The notes under the pieces are model-generated. The model worked only from the letters and a program-made list of their open reading frames with translations. It had not been told where the DNA came from and did no database searches. 7,668 nt of DNA from an uncultured Faecalibacterium sp. (GTDB lineage Bacteria; Bacillota; Clostridia; Oscillospirales; Ruminococcaceae): NCBI GenBank assembly GCA_900539945.1, contig UQDV01000049.1, positions 1 to 7,668 of the forward strand. Reading direction: 5' to 3'. Made by a program: the position numbers and the translations under genes. This document shows, piece after piece, positions 1 to 5,059 of the stretch. Within the stretch, counting starts at the first letter, position 1. Every line of letters begins with the position of its first letter.

Positions 1-6
1 TGTTAT

Positions 7-51
7 GCCCTTCTAGGGCTTACTCAAGCCACCGGCTCAGCCGGTGGTTTT
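7..51. repeat. Two adjacent palindromes at the left edge; terminator or IS-end candidate
   Basis: Two hairpins lie side by side. GCCC (7-10) pairs with GGGC (16-19). CCACCGGC (29-36) pairs perfectly with GCCGGTGG (40-47) around a TCA loop. On the plus strand the second stem is followed by TTTTG, so it could terminate a plus-strand gene ending left of the window. On the minus strand it lies just after the ABC ATPase stop, but no U-run follows, so it is a poor intrinsic terminator there, though it could protect the mRNA 3' end. Short subterminal hairpins like these also occur at IS200/IS605 ends; no transposase is visible here. Confidence 0.5.
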
Positions 52-60
52 GACTGCAGA

Positions 61-837
61 TCAGAGCATCTTGGACAAAAATGCCTTCAGGCGCGGATGC
101 TTGGGGTTGGAGAACAGCTCCTGCGGGGGCTCGTCCTCCTGGATTTGACCGCCGTCGATGAAGATCACGCGGTTGGACACCTCGCGGGCAAAGCCCATTT
201 CGTGGGTGACCACCAGCATGGTGATGCCGGTGTGGGCCAGCTCCTTCATCAGCTCCAGTACCTCGCCCACCATCTCCGGGTCCAGGGCGCTGGTGGGCTC
301 ATCGAACAGGATCACGTCCGGGTCCATGGCCAGAGCGCGGGCAATGGCAATGCGCTGCTGCTGGCCGCCGGACAGGCTCTTGGGGTAGACGTTGGCCTTG
401 TCGGCCAGACCCACACGGGCCAGCAGCTCGTCGGCGCGCTGGGAAATGGCTTCCTTGTCCTTCAGCTTGAGCAGGCTGGGGGCCAACTCCAGGTTCTTCT
501 TCACGGTCAGGTGGGGGAACAGGTTAAAGTGCTGGAACACCATGCCCATCTTCTGGCGCACAGCGTCGATGTGGGCATCGTCCACCTCCACGCCTTCAAA
601 CTTGATGGAGCCGGAGGTGGGGATCTCCAAACGGTTCAGGCAGCGCAGGAAGGTGGACTTGCCGCAGCCGGAAGGGCCGATCAGACACACCACGTCGCCG
701 CGGTAGATGTCGATGTCGATGCCCTTGAGCACGTCCAGGGTGGGGGTGGGCTGCTTTGCGCCCTTTTTCTTCACGCCGCCGTAGGTCTTGGTCAGACCAC
801 GGACTTCCAGGATCTTTTCGTGGGTGTTAGCGGTCAC
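61..837 (-). CDS. Polar amino-acid ABC transporter, ATP-binding protein (GlnQ/HisP type)
   Basis: Cytoplasmic ATPase that powers amino-acid import with the permease encoded upstream. From the GTG start the protein is 258 aa: A-loop Tyr19, Walker [10 protein letters not shown] at 54-62, Q-loop Gln102 in [10 protein letters not shown], signature LSGGQQQR at 155-162, Walker B VILFDEP at 175-181 and switch His212. [11 protein letters not shown] and the LSGGQQQR signature are typical of the polar amino-acid subfamily. The GTG at 837 is chosen because AGGAGG lies 10 nt upstream; the TTG at 858 sits beside that Shine-Dalgarno and is a poor start. The gene overlaps the permease stop by 11 bp, indicating coupled translation. 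A Lys-rich insertion of about ten residues (around 23-33) separates the A-loop from the next strand. The family is secure; the transported amino acid is unknown. Confidence 0.95.
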   Translation of the reverse strand: MTANTHEKILEVRGLTKTYGGVKKKGAKQPTPTLDVLKGIDIDIYRGDVVCLIGPSGCGKSTFLRCLNRLEIPTSGSIKFEGVEVDDAHIDAVRQKMGMVFQHFNLFPHLTVKKNLELAPSLLKLKDKEAISQRADELLARVGLADKANVYPKSLSGGQQQRIAIARALAMDPDVILFDEPTSALDPEMVGEVLELMKELAHTGITMLVVTHEMGFAREVSNRVIFIDGGQIQEDEPPQELFSNPKHPRLKAFLSKML

Positions 838-1591
838 TTTGTGCCAGCCTCCTCTCAAACTTGCCCAGCAGCCAGGTAAGCAGCATCACCAGTACCAGGT
901 AGATGGCTGCAACGCCCAGCAGGGGGAACATGGCGTCGTAGGTGCGGTTCATAATGCCCTGTGCGGCGTACAGCAGCTCCTTGCCGCCAATGACCGTGAT
1001 CAGGGAGGTATCCTTCAGCAGAACGATGAATTCGTTGCCCAGGGCAGGCAGCACCGCACGGATGGCCTGGGGGATGATGATCACCACCATGGTGGTCATG
1101 TAGTTCAGGCCCAGGCTGCGGCCGGCCTCCATCTGGCCGGGGTCCACGGCCATCAGGCCGCCCCGGATGATCTCGGACACATAGGCACCGGAGTTGATGC
1201 CCAGGGTCAGGGCACCTACCATGGTAAAGTTGCGGCTGTTGGAAAAGATGACCATGCTCATGATCAGCAGCTGCACCATCATGGGGGTGCCACGGATGAT
1301 GGTGGCGTACACCTGGCACACTGCGTTGAAGAAGCCCAGCACCGGGTTCTTGTGGCTGGGACGCTGCTGGTCGTGGGTCACACGGACCATGGCCACCACA
1401 CTGCCCAGCACCACGCCCAGGGCCAATGCAATGGCGGTGACCAGCAGGGTGGTGCCCACGCCATCAATGTACTGGAGCCAGCGGTCTTTCAGGAGAAAGG
1501 CCTGATAAAATTTGTAAAAGACCTCCTGCCCGAAGGTCAGGCTCGTGCCGCTGTTCAGCAGCTCTTTGAGCAGTTCGTATTGAGCAGCCAT
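827..1591 (-). CDS. Polar amino-acid ABC transporter, permease (HisM/GlnP type)
   Basis: Integral membrane channel subunit of 254 aa, probably acting as a homodimer because no second permease is present. An amphipathic N-terminus (1-40) precedes transmembrane segments at about 46-70, 104-116, 122-140, 165-180 and 225-243. The conserved RGTP sits at 100-103. The EAA coupling loop, which docks on the ATPase, begins EAGRSLG at 155-161, with the family-typical [15 protein letters not shown] following at 174-188. The start ATG has GAGGA about 6 nt upstream. The gene ends inside the ATPase start region, so the two are translationally coupled. No promoter is evident between this gene and the upstream terminator, so expression probably depends on read-through from the binding-protein gene. 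Confidence 0.95.
   Translation of the reverse strand: MAAQYELLKELLNSGTSLTFGQEVFYKFYQAFLLKDRWLQYIDGVGTTLLVTAIALALGVVLGSVVAMVRVTHDQQRPSHKNPVLGFFNAVCQVYATIIRGTPMMVQLLIMSMVIFSNSRNFTMVGALTLGINSGAYVSEIIRGGLMAVDPGQMEAGRSLGLNYMTTMVVIIIPQAIRAVLPALGNEFIVLLKDTSLITVIGGKELLYAAQGIMNRTYDAMFPLLGVAAIYLVLVMLLTWLLGKFERRLAQSDR
848..853 (-). promoter_or_regulatory. Ribosome binding site that fixes the ATPase start
   Basis: The minus strand reads AGGAGG here, 10 nt before the GTG at 837 and inside the 3' end of the permease gene. It supports GTG as the start rather than the upstream in-frame TTG at 858, which is only 2 nt from the Shine-Dalgarno. Confidence 0.75.
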
Positions 1592-1636
1592 TCACATCCT
1601 CGCTTTCTGTCTGTGGGATCTTGTTGGAGGGTTGAT

Positions 1637-1652
1637 GGGGACCCAAGTCCCC
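1637..1652 (-). other. Perfect short hairpin just past the intercistronic terminator
   Basis: GGGGAC and GTCCCC form a perfect 6-bp stem around a 4-nt loop, beginning one base after the U-tract of the terminator at 1654-1690. It would lie at or near the 5' end of read-through or processed permease-ATPase mRNA, where it could affect decay or processing. That role is inferred. Confidence 0.5.
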
Positions 1653-1653
1653 G

Positions 1654-1690
1654 AAAAAAGGGAGGAGCCCCCTGAAAAGGGCCGCCTCCC
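1654..1690 (-). terminator. Intercistronic intrinsic terminator/attenuator after the binding-protein gene
   Basis: On the minus strand GGGAGG pairs with CCTCCC, an inner GCCC pairs with GGGC, and six T follow directly. It lies 23 nt after the binding-protein stop and about 60 nt before the permease start. In solute-binding-protein operons such partial terminators raise the binding protein above the membrane components. Confidence 0.85.
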
Positions 1691-1713
1691 GATGTTGCAC
1701 TCGTGGCAGCTGC

Positions 1714-2538
1714 TTACTCTGCAGTGATGTACTTGTCCACGATGGACTGCAGGGTGCCGTCAGCCTTCAGCTCCTCCAGAGCAGCGTTGATGGCATCCTC
1801 TAGGGCAGAGCCCTTGGCCAGGCCGATGGCGTAGTCCTCCTCGGCGTAGCTGGTGTCCAGCACCTTCAGGCCGGGGTTGGCGGCCACATATTCCTTGGCA
1901 GGGGCGTTGTCGATGACTACAGCGTCCACCTGGCCGTTGTTCAGGGCCTGCACGGCGGTCAGGCCGCTGTCGTAGGCCACCACGGCGTCATCGCCGAAGT
2001 CGTCGGAGCAGTAGATGTAGCCAGTGGTGCCACGCTGGGTGCCGATCTTTTTGCCGGCCAGGTCATCGGGAGAAGCAATGTCGGAGCCATTGGGCACGAT
2101 GATGGACTGGATGCCGGTGGCGTAGCTGTCGGAGAAGTCCATCACAGCCTTGCGCTCGTCGGTGACGGTAACGCCAGCCATGACCATATCAGCCTTGCCC
2201 TGCTGCACGCTGAGCAGTGCGGCGTCAAACTCCATGTCGTCCACCTGCAGCTCCAGGCCCAGCTTTTCAGCAATGGCCTTGGCGGTGTCGATGTCGATGC
2301 CCGCGATGTCACCGGAGTCGGTGGTCATCTCGTAGGGAGGGAAGGTGGCGTTGGTGGCCATGGTCAGCTTGCCAGCCACCACGGTGGCCAGGCTGCCAGA
2401 AGCAGAGCTGGAAGCAGCTGCGCTGCTGGCTGCAGAAGAAGCTACGCTGGAAGAAGCACCACCGCAGGCGGTCAGGGCCAGGGCAGCAGCGGAAACGGCG
2501 GCAGCAGCCAGGAAGCTGCGACGAGAGATCTTTTTCAT
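1714..2538 (-). CDS. Amino-acid ABC transporter, solute-binding lipoprotein
   Basis: Extracellular receptor, 274 aa, that captures an amino acid and delivers it to the permease. The signal peptide has Arg6-Arg7 in SRRSFL, a hydrophobic core and the lipobox LTAC with lipidated Cys25. A Ser/Ala linker (about 28-49) tethers the family-3 binding domain. TFPPYE (65-70), GIDIDTAKAIA (80-90) and VTVTDERKAVMDFSD (123-137) are hallmarks. By family analogy Arg129 contacts the substrate carboxylate and an Asp in VDAVVIDNAPA (204-214) the amino group. The ATG at 2538 is chosen over an in-frame TTG at 2544 because GAGGAG is 9 nt before the ATG and only 3 nt before the TTG. The gene is first in the operon, with a near-consensus promoter and a terminator directly after it. 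Ligand identity cannot be read from the sequence. Confidence 0.96.
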   Translation of the reverse strand: MKKISRRSFLAAAAVSAAALALTACGGASSSVASSAASSAAASSSASGSLATVVAGKLTMATNATFPPYEMTTDSGDIAGIDIDTAKAIAEKLGLELQVDDMEFDAALLSVQQGKADMVMAGVTVTDERKAVMDFSDSYATGIQSIIVPNGSDIASPDDLAGKKIGTQRGTTGYIYCSDDFGDDAVVAYDSGLTAVQALNNGQVDAVVIDNAPAKEYVAANPGLKVLDTSYAEEDYAIGLAKGSALEDAINAALEELKADGTLQSIVDKYITAE

Positions 2539-2578
2539 ATTCAAACACTCCTCTATGCACTGTATAATCTTACAACCG

Positions 2579-2608
2579 CCGGAAGGATGCGAATCATCGA
2601 TGTTCCGG
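2579..2608 (-). other. Inverted repeat in the binding-protein 5' leader
   Basis: CCGGAA (2579-2584) and TTCCGG (2603-2608) are inverted 6-bp arms. The 8-bp palindrome CATCGATG (2595-2602) lies between them. The element starts about 5 nt downstream of the predicted transcription start, so it could be an operator just past +1 or a leader stem-loop. It has no U-run and matches no riboswitch class I recognise. Confidence 0.4.
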
Positions 2609-2619
2609 TCAATGCACTT

Positions 2620-2648
2620 AGTATAGTTTGAACAAAATGAAAAGTCAA
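2620..2648 (-). promoter_or_regulatory. Sigma-A promoter of the amino-acid ABC operon
   Basis: The minus strand has TTGACT (2643-2648), a 17-nt spacer and TATACT (2620-2625). The spacing is ideal and each box differs from consensus at one or two positions. An AT-rich block upstream could act as an UP element. The predicted start near 2613 gives a leader of about 75 nt. Confidence 0.85.
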
Positions 2649-2680
2649 TAGTTGTGCATAATAATTCGTAAAATAAAAAT

Positions 2681-2696
2681 TATTTTCCTGAAAATA
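2681..2696. promoter_or_regulatory. AT-rich inverted repeat upstream of the ABC promoter; operator candidate
   Basis: TATTTTC and GAAAATA form perfect 7-bp arms around a 2-nt centre. This resembles the CodY consensus AATTTTCWGAAAATT except that the centre is one base longer. It lies about 30 bp upstream of the -35 box. Assignment to CodY or any other regulator is speculative. Confidence 0.35.
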
Positions 2697-2733
2697 TGCA
2701 AGAATCCATTGAATATCTGAATATATGCAAGAA
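2688..2733. repeat. Two 17-bp direct repeats, 29 bp apart, upstream of the ABC promoter
   Basis: CTGAAAATATGCAAGAA (2688-2704) and CTGAATATATGCAAGAA (2717-2733) differ at one base. Both contain a nearly palindromic core (TGAATATATGCA in the second copy). The first copy overlaps the inverted repeat at 2681-2696. The arrangement upstream of the promoter and after the nitroreductase stop suggests paired regulator sites; the regulator is unknown. Confidence 0.55.
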
Positions 2734-2755
2734 AATCCAGCTTTTTACCGGGGCG

Positions 2756-3331
2756 TTACAGCCAGCGGGCGATCTCATCCCTGCTGCGCTTGGGCACGCA
2801 GTAGTCCCGGTTTTCATCCAGGTAGTATTTTACCCCGGTCTCCGGGGTCATGGGCACCACCCGGGCAGCGTGGGTGGGGTAGCCAAAGGCCACCATGCAG
2901 GCCAGCTTCAGCGGCTCTTCGATGCCCAATAGCTCTGTGAGGGCAGGCTTGTTGATGGCACCCATGATGCAGCTGCCCACCTCCTTGTCCCAGGCGGCCA
3001 GGGTCATGTTGGCCAAGGCAATGCCGGTGTCGGTGGAGAGGTCGCCGGGAGCGGAGCTGTCCTGCAGGACGGCCACATACAGGGTGGGCGTCTCGTCGGC
3101 CTTGGGCATGCCCTGTTCCGGGGGCAGATAGGCCGCCCACTTGACCAGCGGCTGCACTTTGGCCACCATTTCCGGGCTCTGCACCACCACAAGGCGCAGA
3201 GCCTGCCGGTTGGCCCCGCAGGAGGACAGCCGCACAGCTTCCACGATGTCATCCACCACATCCTGCGGCACGGGCTTCTGCGCAAAGCGGCGGTAAGTGC
3301 GGCGGGTGACCAGAGACTCCATAACAGACAT
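2756..3331 (-). CDS. Nitroreductase-family FMN flavoprotein
   Basis: Predicted cytosolic FMN-dependent NAD(P)H oxidoreductase of 191 aa, a normal length for the family. The N-terminal phosphate-binding stretch TRRTYRRF (9-16), SSCGANRQALR (36-46, the usual Ser/Asn/Gln flavin-contact region) and GIALANMTLAAWDKEVGSC (103-121) match the family layout. The C-terminal half ends with VAFGYP (147-152) and a basic tail. The ATG at 3331 has AAGGAG 9 nt upstream. It is transcribed alone from its own promoter and lies upstream of, but in the same direction as, the ABC operon; no intrinsic terminator is visible between them. The natural substrate is unknown, as is usual for this family: nitroaromatics, quinones or flavin are possible. 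There is no second domain such as a ferredoxin. Confidence 0.93.
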   Translation of the reverse strand: MSVMESLVTRRTYRRFAQKPVPQDVVDDIVEAVRLSSCGANRQALRLVVVQSPEMVAKVQPLVKWAAYLPPEQGMPKADETPTLYVAVLQDSSAPGDLSTDTGIALANMTLAAWDKEVGSCIMGAINKPALTELLGIEEPLKLACMVAFGYPTHAARVVPMTPETGVKYYLDENRDYCVPKRSRDEIARWL

Positions 3332-3395
3332 GACAAAACACTCCTTTTCCGGCGGGCGGTGCCCGGCGGTTTATTTGCAGTTTACTACCATATAA

Positions 3396-3424
3396 AGTAT
3401 AGCAGTCCGGCCGGGGATGCGCAA
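3396..3424 (-). promoter_or_regulatory. Promoter of the nitroreductase gene
   Basis: The minus strand has TTGCGC (3419-3424), 17 nt, then TATACT (3396-3401). The -10 is good and the -35 moderate. The predicted leader is about 58 nt. It is divergent from, and does not overlap, the poly-G promoter at 3447-3480. Confidence 0.65.
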
Positions 3425-3446
3425 GCCGGAGAAAAAACGGTGGCTC

Positions 3447-3480
3447 TTGACAAAAATATGCGGGGGGGGGGGGGTATAAT
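3447..3480 (+). promoter_or_regulatory. Promoter with a G13 tract in its spacer; phase-variation candidate
   Basis: TTGACA (3447-3452) and TATAAT (3475-3480) are both exact consensus, but the spacer is 22 nt, too long for efficient sigma-A use. Thirteen of those 22 nt are one uninterrupted G run. No alternative -35 sits 16-18 nt from this -10. Removing five G would give the optimal 17-nt spacer, so the present length looks like a weak or off state. The predicted start near 3487 gives a leader of about 30 nt before the ATG at 3518. Confidence 0.7.
3462..3474. repeat. Homopolymer tract, 13 G
   Basis: An uninterrupted run of 13 G on the plus strand, inside a promoter spacer between divergent genes. 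Such runs change length by slipped-strand mispairing and are also error-prone in sequencing, so the exact count is uncertain. Confidence 0.9.
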
Positions 3481-3517
3481 TGACAGAGAATACCGGCCCG
3501 GGCGGAAGGAGGCGGCC

Positions 3518-3931
3518 ATGGTGGAAGAGGAACCGTCCTGCGTGCAGGAGGAACAGACCGAGACGCTGGACCCGGCAAAGTGTACACCGGAACAGCATGC
3601 TTATACCGTGCAGTGCACCGAGGACGGCCATGTTCTGCACTGGATCCGGGTGGAAAAGCACCAGTGGTCAGACTGGCAGGTGGAGAAGGAACCGGACTGT
3701 GAGGACCCCGGAGAGCTCCGCAGCACCTGTGCGGTCTGCGGCATGGTGCGCTGGCAGCGGCTGGCCCCGCTGGGCCATCTGCTGCAGTTCAAACCCGAGG
3801 ATGAGAGGCATATCATTGCGGTGTGCCGGGTGTGCGGCCGCACCCTGTGGCGAGGCCCTGCAAGAGATGCCGCCCAGAAGAAAAAAGCGGCCAGAAGATC
3901 TCGGCCCTCGACACAGAACGCCGCGAAGTGA
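3518..3931 (+). CDS. Hypothetical small protein with two CxxC pairs (zinc-ribbon-like)
   Basis: Function not recognised. The 137-aa product has no signal peptide or membrane segment and is probably cytoplasmic. An acidic N-terminus (1-20) is followed by eight cysteines in total, including CAVC at 71-74 and CRVC at 103-106, which could bind one zinc ion. The stretch from His48 to His87 (WSDW, then Cys61, Gly65, CAVCG and a terminal GH) follows the H-x-W...C...G...CxxCG...GH pattern seen as repeats in many Firmicutes surface proteins, here without export signals. The C-terminus is basic (121-129). The ATG at 3518 is supported by AAGGAGG 5 nt upstream and by the promoter just before it; the open frame extends further upstream without such support. 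It probably shares a transcript with the microprotein gene 48 nt downstream. Confidence 0.75.
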   Translation: MVEEEPSCVQEEQTETLDPAKCTPEQHAYTVQCTEDGHVLHWIRVEKHQWSDWQVEKEPDCEDPGELRSTCAVCGMVRWQRLAPLGHLLQFKPEDERHIIAVCRVCGRTLWRGPARDAAQKKKAARRSRPSTQNAAK

Positions 3932-3979
3932 CAACGAAAATATGGTAAAATGTGGAAAATAATAGAAGGGGGTATCAGA

Positions 3980-4093
3980 ATGGTCGTGTGGGTAGGTCTT
4001 GTGTGCTTTGTGCTGGGTGCCAATCTGGGATTTCTGGTGGCAGGCCTGATGCGGATGGCAAAGGACGAAAAGGACACCTCGGAGAAACCATAA
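3980..4093 (+). CDS. Membrane microprotein of 37 aa (DUF3789-like)
   Basis: A tiny gene whose product has one hydrophobic helix (about residues 2-24, containing GANLGFLVAGLM) and a charged tail (RMAKDEKDTSEKP). Order and composition resemble the very short DUF3789 family of Firmicutes, which I recall as a single helix followed by a K/E tail; this match is from memory. The start is backed by AAGGGGG 7 nt upstream of the ATG. It follows the CxxC protein gene by 48 nt on the same strand and has no convincing promoter of its own, only a TAAAAT -10-like hexamer at 3946 without a -35. The function is unknown; a single-span regulator or accessory subunit is possible. Confidence 0.65.
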   Translation: MVVWVGLVCFVLGANLGFLVAGLMRMAKDEKDTSEKP

Positions 4094-4104
4094 AAATTTA
4101 GACG

Positions 4105-4135
4105 TGTTAACATTGAAAATTAACAATTCCTAACA
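4105..4135. promoter_or_regulatory. TTAACA repeat cluster upstream of the lipoprotein promoter
   Basis: TGTTAA (4105-4110) and TTAACA (4120-4125) form an inverted repeat with a 9-nt gap. TTAACA also occurs directly at 4107 and 4120, with a CTAACA variant at 4130. The cluster ends 13 bp before the -35 box, a typical place for an activator or repressor site. The region is AT-rich, so chance is possible. Confidence 0.4.
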
Positions 4136-4148
4136 TGTACGGAACCTC

Positions 4149-4177
4149 TTGACAAAGTGGAACGGGTAGGGTATCTT
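4149..4177 (+). promoter_or_regulatory. Sigma-A promoter of the lipoprotein gene
   Basis: Exact consensus TTGACA (4149-4154), a 17-nt spacer and TATCTT (4172-4177). The predicted start is about 4184, giving a leader of about 53 nt. Confidence 0.8.
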
Positions 4178-4178
4178 T

Positions 4179-4212
4179 GGTTTGCTAATACAAACCTAGG
4201 CGTACACGCCTA
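4179..4212 (+). other. Two back-to-back hairpins in the lipoprotein leader
   Basis: GGTTTG (4179-4184) pairs with CAAACC (4191-4196). Immediately after, TAGGCG (4197-4202) pairs with CGCCTA (4207-4212) around TACA. Both stems are perfect 6-bp and are followed by AGGAGG at 4223-4228. The first spans the predicted +1, so it may act as a DNA operator; the second would be a 5' mRNA hairpin that could affect stability. There is no U-run, so this is not a terminator. Confidence 0.55.
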
Positions 4213-4236
4213 CACGAAGATCAGGAGGAAAAACCA

Positions 4237-4980
4237 ATGTCTCAGATTTCTCGTCGTAATTTTATGAAGTGCGCCGGTGCTGCCGCACTGGCCATTGCAG
4301 CCAGCGGCATTCTGACCGGCTGTGACAATACGCTGGATGTTGAAGTGACCTTTGTCTACAATGGCCAGACCCTGCCTCTGCGCGGCACCGGCAAGGTGGT
4401 CACCGGTGAGCAGTACATGGACACTGCGACCATCGTGCTTCCCGCAGAATATCAGGAACAGTACAAGGTCCGCGCAGAAAAAGTGAAAGTCATCCGCGAA
4501 AACGGCACCCGCAAGGCAGTGGTGGAGCTGGTGGTAAAAACTGCGGTCTGGACGGTCAGCTATCGTCTGGGTGAGAAAGAAGTACTGTCCGGCTCTGTTG
4601 AGGCGGCAGTGGTGAACCCCACCGTCACGGTGAAGGACCTGAGCAAGGACGAGCTGAAAGCGCTGGACAAGATGTTCTACAAGCTCCCGGAGGATGCCAA
4701 GGTCACCATCGGCAACGGCGTTGTGATCGTTCCGGTGGAGAAGATCATGGGTCAGGTGAAAGTGGACTACTATTATAAAATCACGGAAACGGTTGAGAGA
4801 TGCCTTGGCTACCCGGAAGTAGTCGATGTCTGGAAGGGCACTAACATTATCAAGAAGTCGCAGTTGACCCGTCTGGAAAAAGCATGTGCTGATATGTCTT
4901 ATGACGCCAGCAGCGTGGCACAGGAGATTCTCTTTGACTGGGCGGATAACGTAGTCAAGATTTATGTAAAGAGCTACTGA
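4237..4980 (+). CDS. Putative lipoprotein with twin-arginine-type signal, family unknown
   Basis: I do not recognise this family. The 247-aa product begins with a twin-arginine-like motif SRRNFMK (5-11), a hydrophobic stretch (13-26) and a lipobox LTGC with Cys29, so it is probably anchored outside the membrane. After Cys29, residues 33-130 are rich in alternating hydrophobic residues, suggesting beta sandwich, with little Cys or His. The last third (about 190-247) looks more helical and carries two Cys, at about 199 and 223. There is no enzyme motif. The ATG has AGGAGG 8 nt upstream, its own strong promoter and a strong terminator, so it is a monocistronic, probably well-expressed gene. A structural envelope or ligand-binding role is possible but unsupported. 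Confidence 0.85.
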   Translation: MSQISRRNFMKCAGAAALAIAASGILTGCDNTLDVEVTFVYNGQTLPLRGTGKVVTGEQYMDTATIVLPAEYQEQYKVRAEKVKVIRENGTRKAVVELVVKTAVWTVSYRLGEKEVLSGSVEAAVVNPTVTVKDLSKDELKALDKMFYKLPEDAKVTIGNGVVIVPVEKIMGQVKVDYYYKITETVERCLGYPEVVDVWKGTNIIKKSQLTRLEKACADMSYDASSVAQEILFDWADNVVKIYVKSY

Positions 4981-5016
4981 GCCTGATAACAGAACGCACT
5001 TTATAAAACGCAAAAC

Positions 5017-5055
5017 AGGGGAGCTGCCCATGCCGGGCGGCTCCCCTTGCTTTTT
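5017..5055 (+). terminator. Strong intrinsic terminator shared by convergent genes
   Basis: A 13-bp stem with one G-U pair (5017-5029 with 5035-5047) and a 5-nt loop is followed by TTGCTTTTT on the plus strand. The minus strand has GTTTTGCGTTTT after the same stem, so it can also terminate the convergent M23 gene that ends at 5060. Confidence 0.9.
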
Positions 5056-5059
5056 GTGT

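Noticed and set aside
97..879. Plus-strand open frame of 260 codons
   Set aside because: Fully antisense to the ABC ATPase, whose complete motif set proves the coding strand.
788..1675. Plus-strand open frame of 295 codons, His/Gln-rich
   Set aside because: Antisense to the permease and its upstream region, low-complexity composition typical of reverse-frame reading of G+C-rich genes, no ribosome binding site.
2542..2544. TTG start for the binding protein
   Set aside because: Only 3 nt from the GAGGAG site; the ATG at 2536-2538 has ideal spacing.
2561..2568. TTATACA-like -10 in the ABC leader
   Set aside because: No -35 at suitable spacing, and the upstream TTGACT-17-TATACT promoter explains the start.
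3946..3951. TAAAAT as a promoter -10 for the microprotein
   Set aside because: No -35-like hexamer at 16-18 nt; co-transcription with the preceding gene is simpler.
3480..3962. Alternative plus frame of 160 codons, Arg/Trp-rich
   Set aside because: Overlaps the CxxC protein in another frame; the abnormal composition and lack of a properly placed ribosome binding site favour the frame starting at 3518.
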